NCBI GenBank assembly: GCA_964464175.1
Contig: CAYXFD010000004.1
Location: 1-64,000 of the forward strand
Length of the DNA: 64,000 bases
Source: CAYXFD01 sp964464175
GTDB lineage: Bacteria; Cloacimonadota; Cloacimonadia; Cloacimonadales; JAJBBL01
Reading direction: 5' to 3'
Positions 17,769 through 26,351 of this stretch are shown one piece after another. The notes beneath the pieces are model-generated. The model was not told where the DNA came from. It did not search any database and saw only the letters and a list, made by a program, of their open reading frames with translations. A program made the position numbers and the translations under genes. Every line of letters begins with the position of its first letter. Within the stretch, counting starts at the first letter, position 1.

Positions 17769-17802
17769 TTAGAGTGTGATAACAACCGGTTTACCACTCT
17801 AA
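17769..17802 (+). promoter_or_regulatory. Hairpin in the rpsS-rplV spacer
   Basis: TTAGAGTG (17769..17776) and CACTCTAA (17795..17802) form a perfect 8-bp stem with an 18-nt loop that contains the palindrome AACCGGTT. It begins just after the rpsS stop and ends about 20 nt before rplV. No T tract follows, so it is not a terminator; an RNA-processing or protein-binding site is possible. Confidence 0.4.
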
Positions 17803-17821
17803 AAATAATAAGGAGTAATAG

Positions 17822-18169
17822 ATGGAAGCGATCGCCAGAGTAAGAAACCTTAGAGGTTCCGCAAGGAAGGCGAGGTTAGTCTTAGATCTCATAAGAGGCA
17901 AGAATATTTACGAAGCCAAAAAGATACTGACGTTCTCTAACAAAAGAGTCGCTCTTAATGTAGAGAAACTTCTTGATTCCGCCATAGCAAATGTGTCAGA
18001 TAAAGAAGGGAAAACAGAGTTAAACGGTTACTTAGTATCAAAAGCATTTGCTGATGATGGACCGATAATGAGGCGGTTTATGCCAAGAGCTATGGGCAGA
18101 GCTACGATCATTCGTAAGAGAACATGTCATATTACTTTAGCAATATCCCCGCAAGATAAGGAGGCATAA
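17822..18169 (+). CDS. rplV: Ribosomal protein L22
   Basis: 115 residues. The conserved start (RNLRGSARKARLVLDLIRGK) and the tunnel-lining hairpin near the C terminus (RFMPRAMGRATIIRKRTCHI) are both present. With L4 it forms the tunnel constriction. Its TAA is immediately followed by the TTG start of rpsC. Confidence 0.97.
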   Translation: MEAIARVRNLRGSARKARLVLDLIRGKNIYEAKKILTFSNKRVALNVEKLLDSAIANVSDKEGKTELNGYLVSKAFADDGPIMRRFMPRAMGRATIIRKRTCHITLAISPQDKEA

Positions 18170-18814
18170 TTGGGACAAAAGATAAATCCAATATGTTTAA
18201 GAATCGGAATAAATAAAGATTTTGATTCAATTTGGTTTGCCACCGGTAAAGAATATGTTAATAACTTTCATGAAGACCTGAAACTGAAAAAATATCTGCT
18301 GAACAGACTTAGTGGAGCAATGGTCTCCAAGATCCGGATTTTCCGCAAGACAAACTCAATTTCAATCGACATAAATACTGCACGACCCGGTCAGGTTATT
18401 GGACGCAAGGGAGCGGAAATTGATCAATTGCGTAATGAATTGACTGTTCTTGTTAATAAGGGCAGGGTAAATCCGATGACAGTTTTTATTAACATTAATG
18501 AGATCAAAAAACCATGGCTCGATGCCAAGTTAGTCGGTGAAGAAATATCTCGACAGTTAAAGGCAAGAACATCCTTCAGACGGGCGATGAAATCTGCGAT
18601 CAGATTTGCTATGCGGGAAGGGGCAGAGGGGATAAAAGTTCAATGTTCCGGAAGATTAGGGGGAGCCGAAATGGCAAGAACTGAGCGTTATCAGGAAGGA
18701 AGAACTCCCCTGCACACCCTGAGAGCTGATATCGATTATGCCTTAACTGAATGTTTTACTACCTATGGTGTTATCGGTATCAAGGTCTGGATATATAAAG
18801 GCGACGTTTTATAA
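18170..18814 (+). CDS. rpsC: Ribosomal protein S3
   Basis: 214 residues. Starts at TTG directly after the rplV stop; the ribosome binding site (AAGGAGG) lies inside the end of rplV. The start MGQKINPICLRIGI is the usual one. The KH domain is present with RPGQVIGRKGAEI (about 75-88). Forms the mRNA entry site with S4 and S5. Confidence 0.97.
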   Translation: MGQKINPICLRIGINKDFDSIWFATGKEYVNNFHEDLKLKKYLLNRLSGAMVSKIRIFRKTNSISIDINTARPGQVIGRKGAEIDQLRNELTVLVNKGRVNPMTVFININEIKKPWLDAKLVGEEISRQLKARTSFRRAMKSAIRFAMREGAEGIKVQCSGRLGGAEMARTERYQEGRTPLHTLRADIDYALTECFTTYGVIGIKVWIYKGDVL

Positions 18815-18861
18815 GAGAACTGAAAGAGAATTTAGTTAAATGATAAGAAGAGAAAAAGCGG

Positions 18862-18881
18862 GGGCAACCGTGTGGTTGCCC
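18862..18881 (+). promoter_or_regulatory. Hairpin in the rpsC-rplP spacer
   Basis: GGGCAACC, loop GTGT, GGTTGCCC: a perfect 8-bp, GC-rich stem with a 4-nt loop, 47 bp after the rpsC stop and 17 bp before rplP. The ribosome binding site of rplP follows (AAAGGAG). With no T run it is not a standard terminator. It could stabilise the upstream mRNA or tune rplP translation. Confidence 0.5.
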
Positions 18882-18898
18882 AAGAAAAGGAGTAAACG

Positions 18899-19318
18899 AT
18901 GTTAGCCCCTAAAAAGATTAAGTATAGAAAACAGCAACGCGGAAGAAGAAGCGGATTAGCCAAGGGAGGATTCCATGTCTCTTTTGGAGATTACGGAATT
19001 ATTGCCCTGGAAGCTGGTTGGATAACCAGCAGGCAGATTGAAGCCTCTCGTGTGGCTATCACTCGTCATATGAAAAGAATCGGCCGGGTCTGGATCAGAA
19101 TTTTTCCAGACAAACCAGTAACGCAAAAGCCGGCAGAAACACGCATGGGAAAAGGGAAAGGCGCTCCTGAGTTTTGGGTAGCAGTTGTCAAGCCCGGAAG
19201 AGTATTATTTGAAATCGAAGGGGTAGATTTCGGTATTGCCAAAGAAGCAATGCGGTTGGCTAATCATAAATTGCCGATCAAAACAAAAATGGTAGCAAGA
19301 GAAGGGTTAGAGCTATGA
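18899..19318 (+). CDS. rplP: Ribosomal protein L16
   Basis: 139 residues. Conserved stretches include YRKQQRGRRSGLAKGG and KPAETRMGKGKGAPEFWVA. Organises the A-site tRNA elbow region and 5S rRNA contacts. Its TGA overlaps the rpmC ATG (ATGA). Confidence 0.97.
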   Translation: MLAPKKIKYRKQQRGRRSGLAKGGFHVSFGDYGIIALEAGWITSRQIEASRVAITRHMKRIGRVWIRIFPDKPVTQKPAETRMGKGKGAPEFWVAVVKPGRVLFEIEGVDFGIAKEAMRLANHKLPIKTKMVAREGLEL

Positions 19319-19512
19319 AAATGAGCGAAATAAGAGAATTTACAGATGACGAATTAAGACAGAAGATCGAAGATCTGCGGGAAGAACTCTTTAATCTAAG
19401 ATTTCAGAATGCCAGAAACCGTTTGGAAAATCCGCTGAAATTGAGATTTCTCCGTAAGGATATTGCACGAATTCTGACTTTGTTAACTGAGCGAAAGAAG
19501 GACAGAGGTTAA
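19315..19512 (+). CDS. rpmC: Ribosomal protein L29
   Basis: 65 residues forming two helices, with the signature LREELFNLRFQNARNRLENP. Binds near the tunnel exit beside L23. Overlaps rplP by 4 bp and is followed by rpsQ after 1 bp. A second ATG two codons in (MSEIREF) could also serve as the start. Confidence 0.95.
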   Translation: MKMSEIREFTDDELRQKIEDLREELFNLRFQNARNRLENPLKLRFLRKDIARILTLLTERKKDRG

Positions 19513-19513
19513 G

Positions 19514-19768
19514 ATGGCAGTAATAAGAAAACAATCCAAGATCGGTAAGGTCGTAAGTGATAAGATGGACAAAACTATAGTTGTCAGAGTTGAAAGACAA
19601 TTTATCCACCCTCTTTACAAAAAAACCGTAAGAAAACATAAAAGATTTAAGGCTCATGATGAAACCAATGAGGCAAAGATCGGTGATACGGTTCAAATCA
19701 GAGAATGCCGACCCTTAAGTAAAGATAAGACTTGGATTCTTAAAAAGATCATTGAAAAGAGTAAATAA
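19514..19768 (+). CDS. rpsQ: Ribosomal protein S17
   Basis: 84 residues, OB fold. Signature GKVVSDKMDKTIVVRVER followed by HPLYKKTVRKHKRFKAHDE. A primary 16S-binding protein at the body/platform junction. A 72-bp spacer without a convincing regulatory fold follows. Confidence 0.96.
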   Translation: MAVIRKQSKIGKVVSDKMDKTIVVRVERQFIHPLYKKTVRKHKRFKAHDETNEAKIGDTVQIRECRPLSKDKTWILKKIIEKSK

Positions 19769-19840
19769 AAGGAATCCCGTACCTGTTCATGATATTCATG
19801 GATGTGTGAGAAAGGTGCAGGAAGATAAAGGAGAAAAGAA

Positions 19841-20209
19841 ATGATTCAGGCAGAGTCAACCTTGAAGATAGCAGACAATTCCGGGGCAAAAAGGGCTAAA
19901 TGTATCAAAGTATTGGGTGGCACACGAAGAAAATATGCTTCGGTCGGTGATGTTATTGTTGTTTCGATAAAAGCTATAACTCCGCAAGGTAAGATCAAAA
20001 AAGGTGCTGTAGAGAGAGCAGTGATCGTCAGAACAAGTAAAGAGGTTAGACGAATGGACGGCTCATACATCAGGTTTGAAGATAATGCAGCAGTGATTAT
20101 TGACGAACAGGGAGAACCAAAAGCTACCCGAATCTTCGGTCCAGTGGCAAGAGAGTTGAGGGATAAGCATTATACCAAAATAGTATCGTTAGCACCGGAA
20201 GTGCTTTAA
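19841..20209 (+). CDS. rplN: Ribosomal protein L14
   Basis: 122 residues, the standard length. Starts MIQAESTLKIADNSGAKRA and includes RRMDGSYIRFEDNAAVII. Lies at the subunit interface (bridges B5 and B8) and is the target of the silencing factor RsfS in other bacteria. First gene after the rpsQ spacer. Confidence 0.97.
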   Translation: MIQAESTLKIADNSGAKRAKCIKVLGGTRRKYASVGDVIVVSIKAITPQGKIKKGAVERAVIVRTSKEVRRMDGSYIRFEDNAAVIIDEQGEPKATRIFGPVARELRDKHYTKIVSLAPEVL

Positions 20210-20260
20210 ACCGGAGCAAGAGACTCTTGATTAAAGTGATTTATAGCGAGGAGATAAGTA

Positions 20261-20599
20261 ATGAACAAGAAAATAAATAGCAAATCTCGAAAGATGAGAA
20301 TAAAAAAAGGGGATCTGGTTGTTGTAATCAGCGGACAGGACAAAGGGAAAAAAGGGAGAGTCTTGAAAGCTTTTCCCAGCAATCAAAAGGTTATCATCGA
20401 GAAAGTGAATTTTGTTAAGAAACATTCCCGTCCAACCCAGCAAAACCAGAAGGGTGGCATCATTGAAAAAGAGGCTCCGATCCATGTCTCTAATGTACAG
20501 TTGTTCAACGAAAAAATCGGCGAAAAAACCAAAGCAGTCTTCAAGGAAGTGGGAGACAGCCGGGTCAGGGTTTGTAAAAAATCCGGTGACGAGATATAA
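20261..20599 (+). CDS. rplX: Ribosomal protein L24
   Basis: 112 residues. The KOW motif is at the N terminus (KKGDLVVVISGQDKGKKGRV), followed by VNFVKKHSRPTQQNQKGGII. An assembly initiator of the 50S subunit. The first 12 residues form a short basic extension. Confidence 0.96.
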   Translation: MNKKINSKSRKMRIKKGDLVVVISGQDKGKKGRVLKAFPSNQKVIIEKVNFVKKHSRPTQQNQKGGIIEKEAPIHVSNVQLFNEKIGEKTKAVFKEVGDSRVRVCKKSGDEI

Positions 20600-20610
20600 T
20601 GAGGTGACTA

Positions 20611-21159
20611 ATGAATAGACTGAAAGAAAAATATCGAACGGAAACAATACCGGCTTTGATGAAGAAGTTCGGCTATAAAAACATCAACCAAGTCCCAAAA
20701 CCTGAAAAGATTTCGGTCAACATGGGTGTAGGTCAGGCAACACAGAATAAAGCTTTGCTCGATACTGCCGTTAAAGATATGGAAATCATTACAGGACGTA
20801 AACCGATAATCACCAAAGCGAAAAAATCGATATCTAACTTTAAACTCAGAATGGGTATGCCGATAGGTTGTAAGGTCACCTTAAGAGATGAAGTCATGTA
20901 TGAGTTTCTCGACCGGCTCATAACGGTCACCATCCCCCGTATCAGGGACTTTAAGGGTGTGCCTGTAAACTCTTTTGACGGTAGAGGCAATTATACTTTC
21001 GGTATCAAAGAACAAACTGTCTTTCCGGAAATCGATCTTGATAAGACGGATACAATCAGAGGCTTGAGTATTACAATAAATACCACTGCTACAAACGATG
21101 AAGAGGGGCGGGAACTCTTGAAAGAGCTTGGTTTCCCTTTTCAGAAACAAAATGACTAA
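20611..21159 (+). CDS. rplE: Ribosomal protein L5
   Basis: 182 residues. Conserved KISVNMGVGQATQNK, KKSISNFKLRMGMPIGCKVT and RGNYTFGIKEQ. Binds 5S rRNA and contacts the P-site tRNA. The ribosome binding site GAGGTG precedes the ATG. Confidence 0.97.
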   Translation: MNRLKEKYRTETIPALMKKFGYKNINQVPKPEKISVNMGVGQATQNKALLDTAVKDMEIITGRKPIITKAKKSISNFKLRMGMPIGCKVTLRDEVMYEFLDRLITVTIPRIRDFKGVPVNSFDGRGNYTFGIKEQTVFPEIDLDKTDTIRGLSITINTTATNDEEGRELLKELGFPFQKQND

Positions 21160-21195
21160 TGCCCATACCAGGACTGAAGAGATACAGGAGTAAAT

Positions 21196-21381
21196 ATGGC
21201 AAAAAAATCTTTAATTGAAAAACAGAAGAAAGAACCAAAATTCAAGGTCAGGAAATATAATCGCTGCAGTCTGTGCGGTAGACCCAGAGCCTATATTCGT
21301 GATTTTGGATTGTGCAGACTTTGTTTCCGTAAGCTTGTTTCCGATGGATTAATTCCCGGGATAACTAAATCAAGCTGGTAG
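21196..21381 (+). CDS. rpsN: Ribosomal protein S14, zinc-binding type
   Basis: 61 residues, the short (type Z) form with four cysteines in CSLCGRPRAYIRDFGLCRLC that bind zinc. A 30S head protein, essential for late assembly. Between rplE and rpsH, its standard place. Growth would depend on zinc unless a second zinc-free copy exists elsewhere. Confidence 0.96.
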   Translation: MAKKSLIEKQKKEPKFKVRKYNRCSLCGRPRAYIRDFGLCRLCFRKLVSDGLIPGITKSSW

Positions 21382-21396
21382 ATCAGGAGGAATATA

Positions 21397-21810
21397 ATGA
21401 GTTTAACAGATCCGATAGCTGATGCATTAACTAAGTTACGTAATGCATATCGTGCCGGACATAAGCAGGTTACTGTTAATCACAGTAATATTTTTGAAGC
21501 TATTGTGACGGTTTTGTCTAAGGAGAATTTTATCAATAGTTATGAGATCATTGAGATCAAAACCAAAAAGAATAGTTCAAGAAAAGGAATCTTAATCAAT
21601 CTTCGCTATGCAAATAACGGTCAATCGGTGATAAAAGGCTTGCAAAGAGTCAGTAAGCCAGGGCGTCGTGTTTTTGTAAAAGCAGACAGCATTCCTCGAG
21701 TTTTTAATAACATCGGCTGTGCCATCATCTCAACTAATACAGGAGTATTGGTTGACCGGGAAGCACGTGAGAAGAGAGTCGGTGGTGAATATATATGCAA
21801 AGTTTGGTAA
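21397..21810 (+). CDS. rpsH: Ribosomal protein S8
   Basis: 137 residues. Start SLTDPIADALTKLRNAYRAG and end ISTNTGVLVDREAREKRVGG match the family. Binds the central domain of 16S rRNA. In E. coli it represses the spc cluster; no mimic of its binding helix was identified near rplE here. Upstream GGAGG is strong. Confidence 0.97.
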   Translation: MSLTDPIADALTKLRNAYRAGHKQVTVNHSNIFEAIVTVLSKENFINSYEIIEIKTKKNSSRKGILINLRYANNGQSVIKGLQRVSKPGRRVFVKADSIPRVFNNIGCAIISTNTGVLVDREAREKRVGGEYICKVW

Positions 21811-21824
21811 GCTGAGGAGGTAAT

Positions 21825-22409
21825 GTGTCAAGAATAGGAAGAAACCCGATAAAGCTGCCTAAGGATGTTCAGGTAGAGATGCATCCTGAGAATGATACGA
21901 CATTAATCAAAGTCAAAGGAAAATTAGGGGAACTCAATTATACTTTGAACAAAGGTATCAGTATCAATCAAGAAGACAATATTCTTAATGTTAACCGTCT
22001 TGATGACTCTAAAGAACAACGCGCGTTTCATGGATTAACCAGAGCCTTGGTTTATAATATGGTAGTTGGTGTAAGTGAAGGGTACGAAAGAGTTTTGGAA
22101 GTAATCGGTACTGGTTATAATGCTGAGATCGTAGGACCCTGGCTGAAGTTGGTTTTAGGTTTTTCCCATGATATTCTAATAGAAGTGCCTGAACACCTGA
22201 CCGTTGAAACCGAAACGGTTCCCCGGACACGAGGTGGAAGAAGCAATGTCCAGGCAAGAATTAAGGTGAAGGGAATATCAAAAGAGGATGTGGGCAAATT
22301 TGCAGCTGAGATCAGACAATGCCGTCCTCCGGAAAACTATAAAGGTAAAGGTATTAGATTGATGGGCGAATATGTCCGAATTAAAGCCGGAAAAGCCGGT
22401 GCTAAATAA
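21825..22409 (+). CDS. rplF: Ribosomal protein L6
   Basis: 194 residues, slightly longer than the usual 177-180. Start is GTG (GTGTCAAGAATAGG) with GAGGAGG upstream. Conserved SRIGRNPIKLP at the start and RQCRPPENYKGKGIRLMGEY near the end. Located near the sarcin-ricin loop and the factor-binding site. Confidence 0.96.
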   Translation: MSRIGRNPIKLPKDVQVEMHPENDTTLIKVKGKLGELNYTLNKGISINQEDNILNVNRLDDSKEQRAFHGLTRALVYNMVVGVSEGYERVLEVIGTGYNAEIVGPWLKLVLGFSHDILIEVPEHLTVETETVPRTRGGRSNVQARIKVKGISKEDVGKFAAEIRQCRPPENYKGKGIRLMGEYVRIKAGKAGAK

Positions 22410-22427
22410 TGCTCAGAGGTACTTGAT

Positions 22428-22799
22428 ATGTTGAAAGATAAGAATATGAAGAAAAAGATGTCCAAAAATAGAAGACACTGGGCAATTCGAAAAAGATTAT
22501 CCGGAACAGGAGAACGGCCCCGGTTGGTCGTATTTAGAAGTTTAAAGCATATCTATGCCCAATTGATTGATGATACGGATGGGAAAACCATAGTCGCTGC
22601 TTCAACGATATCGAAAGATATAAAAATAGAACCTGCAATGAAAAAAACTGAACAGAGCTTTGTCGTTGGACAGTTAATTGGCGAAAAAGCTTTAGCAATT
22701 GGGATTTCAAAGATCTGTTTCGACCGGGCTGGTTATAAATATCACGGCAGAGTTAAAGCAGTTGCCGAGGGTGCTCGTAAAGCCGGCTTAATCTTCTAA
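22428..22799 (+). CDS. rplR: Ribosomal protein L18
   Basis: 123 residues. Signatures RPRLVVFRSLKHIYAQLIDD and FDRAGYKYHGRVKAVAEGAR. Carries 5S rRNA together with L5. The ATG at 22428 has AGAGG upstream; a second in-frame ATG at residue 7 is possible. Directly upstream of rpsE. Confidence 0.96.
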   Translation: MLKDKNMKKKMSKNRRHWAIRKRLSGTGERPRLVVFRSLKHIYAQLIDDTDGKTIVAASTISKDIKIEPAMKKTEQSFVVGQLIGEKALAIGISKICFDRAGYKYHGRVKAVAEGARKAGLIF

Positions 22800-22813
22800 G
22801 AATGGAGGCAATT

Positions 22814-23365
22814 TTGATAAGAAACGAAAAAACTAATGTATTGGAATTCGAAGTAGAACGAATAGTCGCTACGAATCGAGTTGCCAAAGTGGTTAAAGGT
22901 GGTCGTAACTTCAGCTTTAATGCGATTGTTGTCGTTGGAGATAGAAGTGGTTCTGTCGGTGTTGGCACCGGAAAAGCAAATGAGATTGTTGATGCTATTC
23001 GTAAAGCTAAAGAAAGAGCTGTCAAACAGCTTTTTCGAGTACCAATCGTCAATGGCACAATTCCTCATGAGATAATCGGACGTTTTGGAGCAAGTAAGAT
23101 TCTGCTGAAACCGGCAAGTCCCGGAACCGGAATTATTGCTGGAGGTCCGGCAAGGGCAATATTAGAAGCTGCAGGAGTAGAAAATATTCTATCCAAATCA
23201 CTCGGTTCCAATACTGCTGGAAATGTTGTCAAAGCGACAGTAGATGGATTAAAGAATTTGAGAACCATTGCCCAGGCTGCAGCTTTAAGAGGGAAAAAGG
23301 TTTATGAACTGACAGGTCAGGAGCCTTTGAAAACCCCAAGCGAGGTGAGTAATGAAGAAAATTAA
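22814..23365 (+). CDS. rpsE: Ribosomal protein S5
   Basis: 183 residues from the TTG at 22814. I prefer this TTG because GGAGG lies 7 nt before it. The in-frame ATG at 22802 has no ribosome binding site, and its own bases form part of that GGAGG. Conserved RVAKVVKGGRNFSFNAIVVV, GVGTGKANEI and ARAILEAAGVENILSKSLG. Forms the mRNA entry site and helps decoding accuracy. Overlaps rpmD by 14 bp. Confidence 0.95.
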   Translation: MIRNEKTNVLEFEVERIVATNRVAKVVKGGRNFSFNAIVVVGDRSGSVGVGTGKANEIVDAIRKAKERAVKQLFRVPIVNGTIPHEIIGRFGASKILLKPASPGTGIIAGGPARAILEAAGVENILSKSLGSNTAGNVVKATVDGLKNLRTIAQAAALRGKKVYELTGQEPLKTPSEVSNEEN

Positions 23366-23723
23366 AGTAACTCAAATCAGAAGTGTTATCAAACGCAATG
23401 AAACTCAAAAACGAACGATACAAGCGCTTGGACTGGGAAAGATAAATCGCTCCCGTGTTCATGATGACAGCCCATCGATCAGAGGTATGATTAATACGGT
23501 AAAACATCTGGTAATGGTTGAGGATTTATCAGCAGAGAAAACTACTGAAGAAAGAGAAAAGCAAACTCCGAAGGTCTCTGCAGCTAAAACAGCTGAAACC
23601 GGAAAGAAGACCGGAGATGCTGCAAAACTCTCAGAAGATGAAGAAACACCGGAAGACACAAAAGAAGTAGAAAAATCTGCTGCTGAGATGAAACAAGAGA
23701 AAACTACGAAAGAGACTTCATAA
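23352..23723 (+). CDS. rpmD: Ribosomal protein L30 with a long charged tail
   Basis: 123 residues, about twice the usual 60. Residues 1-56 are a normal L30 (KVTQIRSVIKRNETQKRTIQ, GLGKINRSRVHDDSPSIRGM). Residues 57-123 form a low-complexity tail rich in Lys, Glu, Thr and Ala that should be disordered. The tail is read in the same frame without interruption and stops 42 bp before rplO. The 5' end overlaps rpsE, giving coupled translation. Confidence 0.93.
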   Translation: MKKIKVTQIRSVIKRNETQKRTIQALGLGKINRSRVHDDSPSIRGMINTVKHLVMVEDLSAEKTTEEREKQTPKVSAAKTAETGKKTGDAAKLSEDEETPEDTKEVEKSAAEMKQEKTTKETS

Positions 23724-23765
23724 TAATAAGAGAAGAAATAAAGATTCATTAAGGAGATATGTTAG

Positions 23766-24272
23766 ATGTTACTCCATGAGATAAAGCGACCGGCAATAAA
23801 GAAAGGGAAAAAGAGATTAGGCAAAGGTGAAGGTTCCGGATTTGGCAAACAGGCCGGAAAGGGACATAAGGGACAGAAATCAAGATCAGGCGGAAATATT
23901 CCGGATTGGTTTGAAGGTGGTCAAATGCCTATTCAGCGAAGATTGCCTAAACGAGGTTTTAAGAATATCAACAGGAAAGAGTATCGGATTCTAAATCTGA
24001 GCTCCTTAGTTTCTTTACAGGACGAGCAAATTGATGTAGTATTGTTAGAAACAAAGGGGTTGATCAGAAAATGCTCAGCAAAGAAATACATACCGGTTAA
24101 AATACTGGCGGATCTGGATACTCAATTCAATAAGAAGATTGTTATTGAAGCGGATGCCTTTTCAAAAAAGGCAAAAGAGATAATCGAAGCTAACGGCGGG
24201 AATGCTGTCATCCTGAGTACTAAGACCTCAAGTCGGAAAGTAGCGAAGGACGGAGGTGATGAATCTTGTTAG
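23766..24272 (+). CDS. rplO: Ribosomal protein L15
   Basis: 168 residues, about 20 longer than average. The glycine-rich N-terminal arm is typical (GKGEGSGFGKQAGKGHKGQK and SGGNIPDWFEGGQMPIQRR). A late 50S assembly protein. The end overlaps the secY start by 7 bp, and AGGAGG for secY lies inside rplO. Confidence 0.96.
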   Translation: MLLHEIKRPAIKKGKKRLGKGEGSGFGKQAGKGHKGQKSRSGGNIPDWFEGGQMPIQRRLPKRGFKNINRKEYRILNLSSLVSLQDEQIDVVLLETKGLIRKCSAKKYIPVKILADLDTQFNKKIVIEADAFSKKAKEIIEANGGNAVILSTKTSSRKVAKDGGDESC

Positions 24273-25585
24273 AAAGTTTAACTAATGTTTTTAAGATACC
24301 GGATCTGAAGAAAAAGATTCTGATAACAGGACTGTTGTTGATATTGTACCGTTTAGGCAGCTTTATACCAACACCAGGTGTAGATGCAACGGTTTTGAGT
24401 GAGATTTTTGCAGCACCTGGAGCTGACAGAACACTTTTTGGAATGTTTGATATGTTTGTCGGCGGCAACTTTGAAAGAGCCTCCGTTTTTGCTTTGGGGA
24501 TAATGCCCTATATTACGGCTTCGATTGTCATTCAGTTACTGGGGAGTATTATTCCCTATTTTGAGAAGCTGAAAAAAGAAGGAGCTGAAGGCCAGAAGAA
24601 AATAGCCCAGATAACAAGATACGGAACAGTAATTATTGCTGCTTTCAACGCTATCGGGATTAGCTTCTTTCTGCAAAGCCTGGAGAGTGCCAGCGGGCTT
24701 AGAGCTGTGCAAAGCCCGGGATTCATGTTTATTTTCACGACAGTTGTTACCATGGTTACCGGTACTATAGTGATCATGTGGTTAGGTGAACAGATTACGG
24801 AATTCGGAATCGGTAACGGGATATCATTGATAATTTTCGCCGGTATTATTGCCCGCTATCCTCAGGGATTTTTCCTGATGTTTAATATGGTACGAGCCGG
24901 CGCAATGAGTATCTTCATGGCTCTTCTTGTCTTGGTTATAATGGTCGGGGTAACCGCCAGTGTTATACTTGTTACTGAAGCGATGAGAAAGATCCCTGTT
25001 CAGTATGCCAAAAGAATAGTCGGAAGGAAAATGTATGGCGGACAAAGTACTCACATACCTCTAAGAGTCAATACAGCAGGTGTTATTCCGATTATCTTTG
25101 CCCAGTCAGTCATTATGTTTCCCAGAACTATTGCCACCTTCTTCCCGGAAAGTGATTTTATGAATGTTATAGTTCGTTGGTTATCACCTGGGGAGTTTAT
25201 CTATACTCTTTTCTATGTGCTGCTGATCGTCTTCTTTGCCTATTTTTATACGGCTATTATACTTAATCCGGTCGAAATGGCAGATAATATGAAAAAATAT
25301 GGTGGATTCATACCGGGTAAAAAACCCGGCAAGAAAACAGCAGAATATATTAACAATGTGCTGACCAGAATAACATTACCCGGTGCAGTATTCTTTGCCT
25401 TTGTCGCAGTATTACCTGAGTTTATGCAAAAATTTACTAACCTCCCTTTCTATTTTGGGGGTACCGGTCTGATTATTATTGTTGGTGTCGCGTTGGATAC
25501 TTTGCAGCAGATTGAATCTCATTTGGTCATGAGACATTATGATGGGTTTATGAAGAAAGGTAAATTAAGAGGCAGACGCGGATAA
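24266..25585 (+). CDS. secY: Protein translocase subunit SecY
   Basis: 439 residues, about ten membrane segments. Forms the SecYEG channel. The start is TTG, preceded by GGAGGTGAT inside rplO. The plug/N-terminal region (LGSFIPTPGVD) and the cytoplasmic loops (YARIVGRK-like, here YAKRIVGRKMYGGQ, and ADNMKKYGGFIPG) that bind SecA and the ribosome are present. Directly followed by map; adk, often found between the two, is absent. Confidence 0.98.
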   Translation: MLESLTNVFKIPDLKKKILITGLLLILYRLGSFIPTPGVDATVLSEIFAAPGADRTLFGMFDMFVGGNFERASVFALGIMPYITASIVIQLLGSIIPYFEKLKKEGAEGQKKIAQITRYGTVIIAAFNAIGISFFLQSLESASGLRAVQSPGFMFIFTTVVTMVTGTIVIMWLGEQITEFGIGNGISLIIFAGIIARYPQGFFLMFNMVRAGAMSIFMALLVLVIMVGVTASVILVTEAMRKIPVQYAKRIVGRKMYGGQSTHIPLRVNTAGVIPIIFAQSVIMFPRTIATFFPESDFMNVIVRWLSPGEFIYTLFYVLLIVFFAYFYTAIILNPVEMADNMKKYGGFIPGKKPGKKTAEYINNVLTRITLPGAVFFAFVAVLPEFMQKFTNLPFYFGGTGLIIIVGVALDTLQQIESHLVMRHYDGFMKKGKLRGRRG

Positions 25586-25586
25586 A

Positions 25587-26342
25587 ATGAAGTCTTACAG
25601 AAGCGAAAGAGATATTCAGGGTATTAAAGAATCCTGCAGAATTGTTGCTGAAGTTCTCAATGAGCTTGAAGCTTTTATCAAACCGGGGATAAACACCTCA
25701 GAAGTTTGTAAAAGGGCGGAAAGCATTATCTTGAAGAACAATGGGCGACCAGCCTTTAAAGGCTATTCGATACCAGGATTACCACCATATCCGACGGCGA
25801 TCTGTGCTTCTGTAAACTCTTGCATAGTTCATGGTATTCCCAGAGAAGATCAATATCTTCAGGAAGGGGATATAATAGGAATTGATGTTGGTGTTGAAAA
25901 GAATGGTTATTATGGCGATGCGGCACGCACTTATCCCGTTGGAAAGATAGAGACCAAAACGGAATCTCTCCTTAAGATAACCAAAATTGCTCTTCAAAAA
26001 GGAATTGAACAAGCAAAAGCAGGGAACCGTGTTGGGAATATTTCGGAAGCGATTGGGAGTTATGTAAAACAGAATGGCTATTTTGTAGCTGATAATCTGA
26101 CCGGACATGGTGTTGGTAAGGAGTTACACGAGAAACCCATTATTCCTAATGATGGGAAAAGGAATTCCGGAATGTATTTAAGTGAAGGAATGACCCTGGC
26201 CATTGAACCGATGGTGAATTGCGGTACCAATAAAGTCATAGAGAATGGTTGGGAGTTTTTTGTAGCAGATAACTCTCTTTCAGCTCATTTTGAGCATACT
26301 ATCTTATTGACAGAAGATAAACCTTTAATTTTAACCCAGTAA
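25587..26342 (+). CDS. map: Methionine aminopeptidase type I
   Basis: 251 residues. Removes the initiator methionine. Metal ligands are visible: Asp in IGIDVGVEKNGYYGDAAR (two Asp), His in TGHGVGKELHEKP, Glu in LAIEPMVN and Glu in SAHFEHTILL; the substrate His is in SCIVHGIPRE. Starts 1 bp after secY, with no strong ribosome binding site, so it probably relies on coupling. Confidence 0.97.
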   Translation: MKSYRSERDIQGIKESCRIVAEVLNELEAFIKPGINTSEVCKRAESIILKNNGRPAFKGYSIPGLPPYPTAICASVNSCIVHGIPREDQYLQEGDIIGIDVGVEKNGYYGDAARTYPVGKIETKTESLLKITKIALQKGIEQAKAGNRVGNISEAIGSYVKQNGYFVADNLTGHGVGKELHEKPIIPNDGKRNSGMYLSEGMTLAIEPMVNCGTNKVIENGWEFFVADNSLSAHFEHTILLTEDKPLILTQ

Positions 26343-26351
26343 GGTACAATT

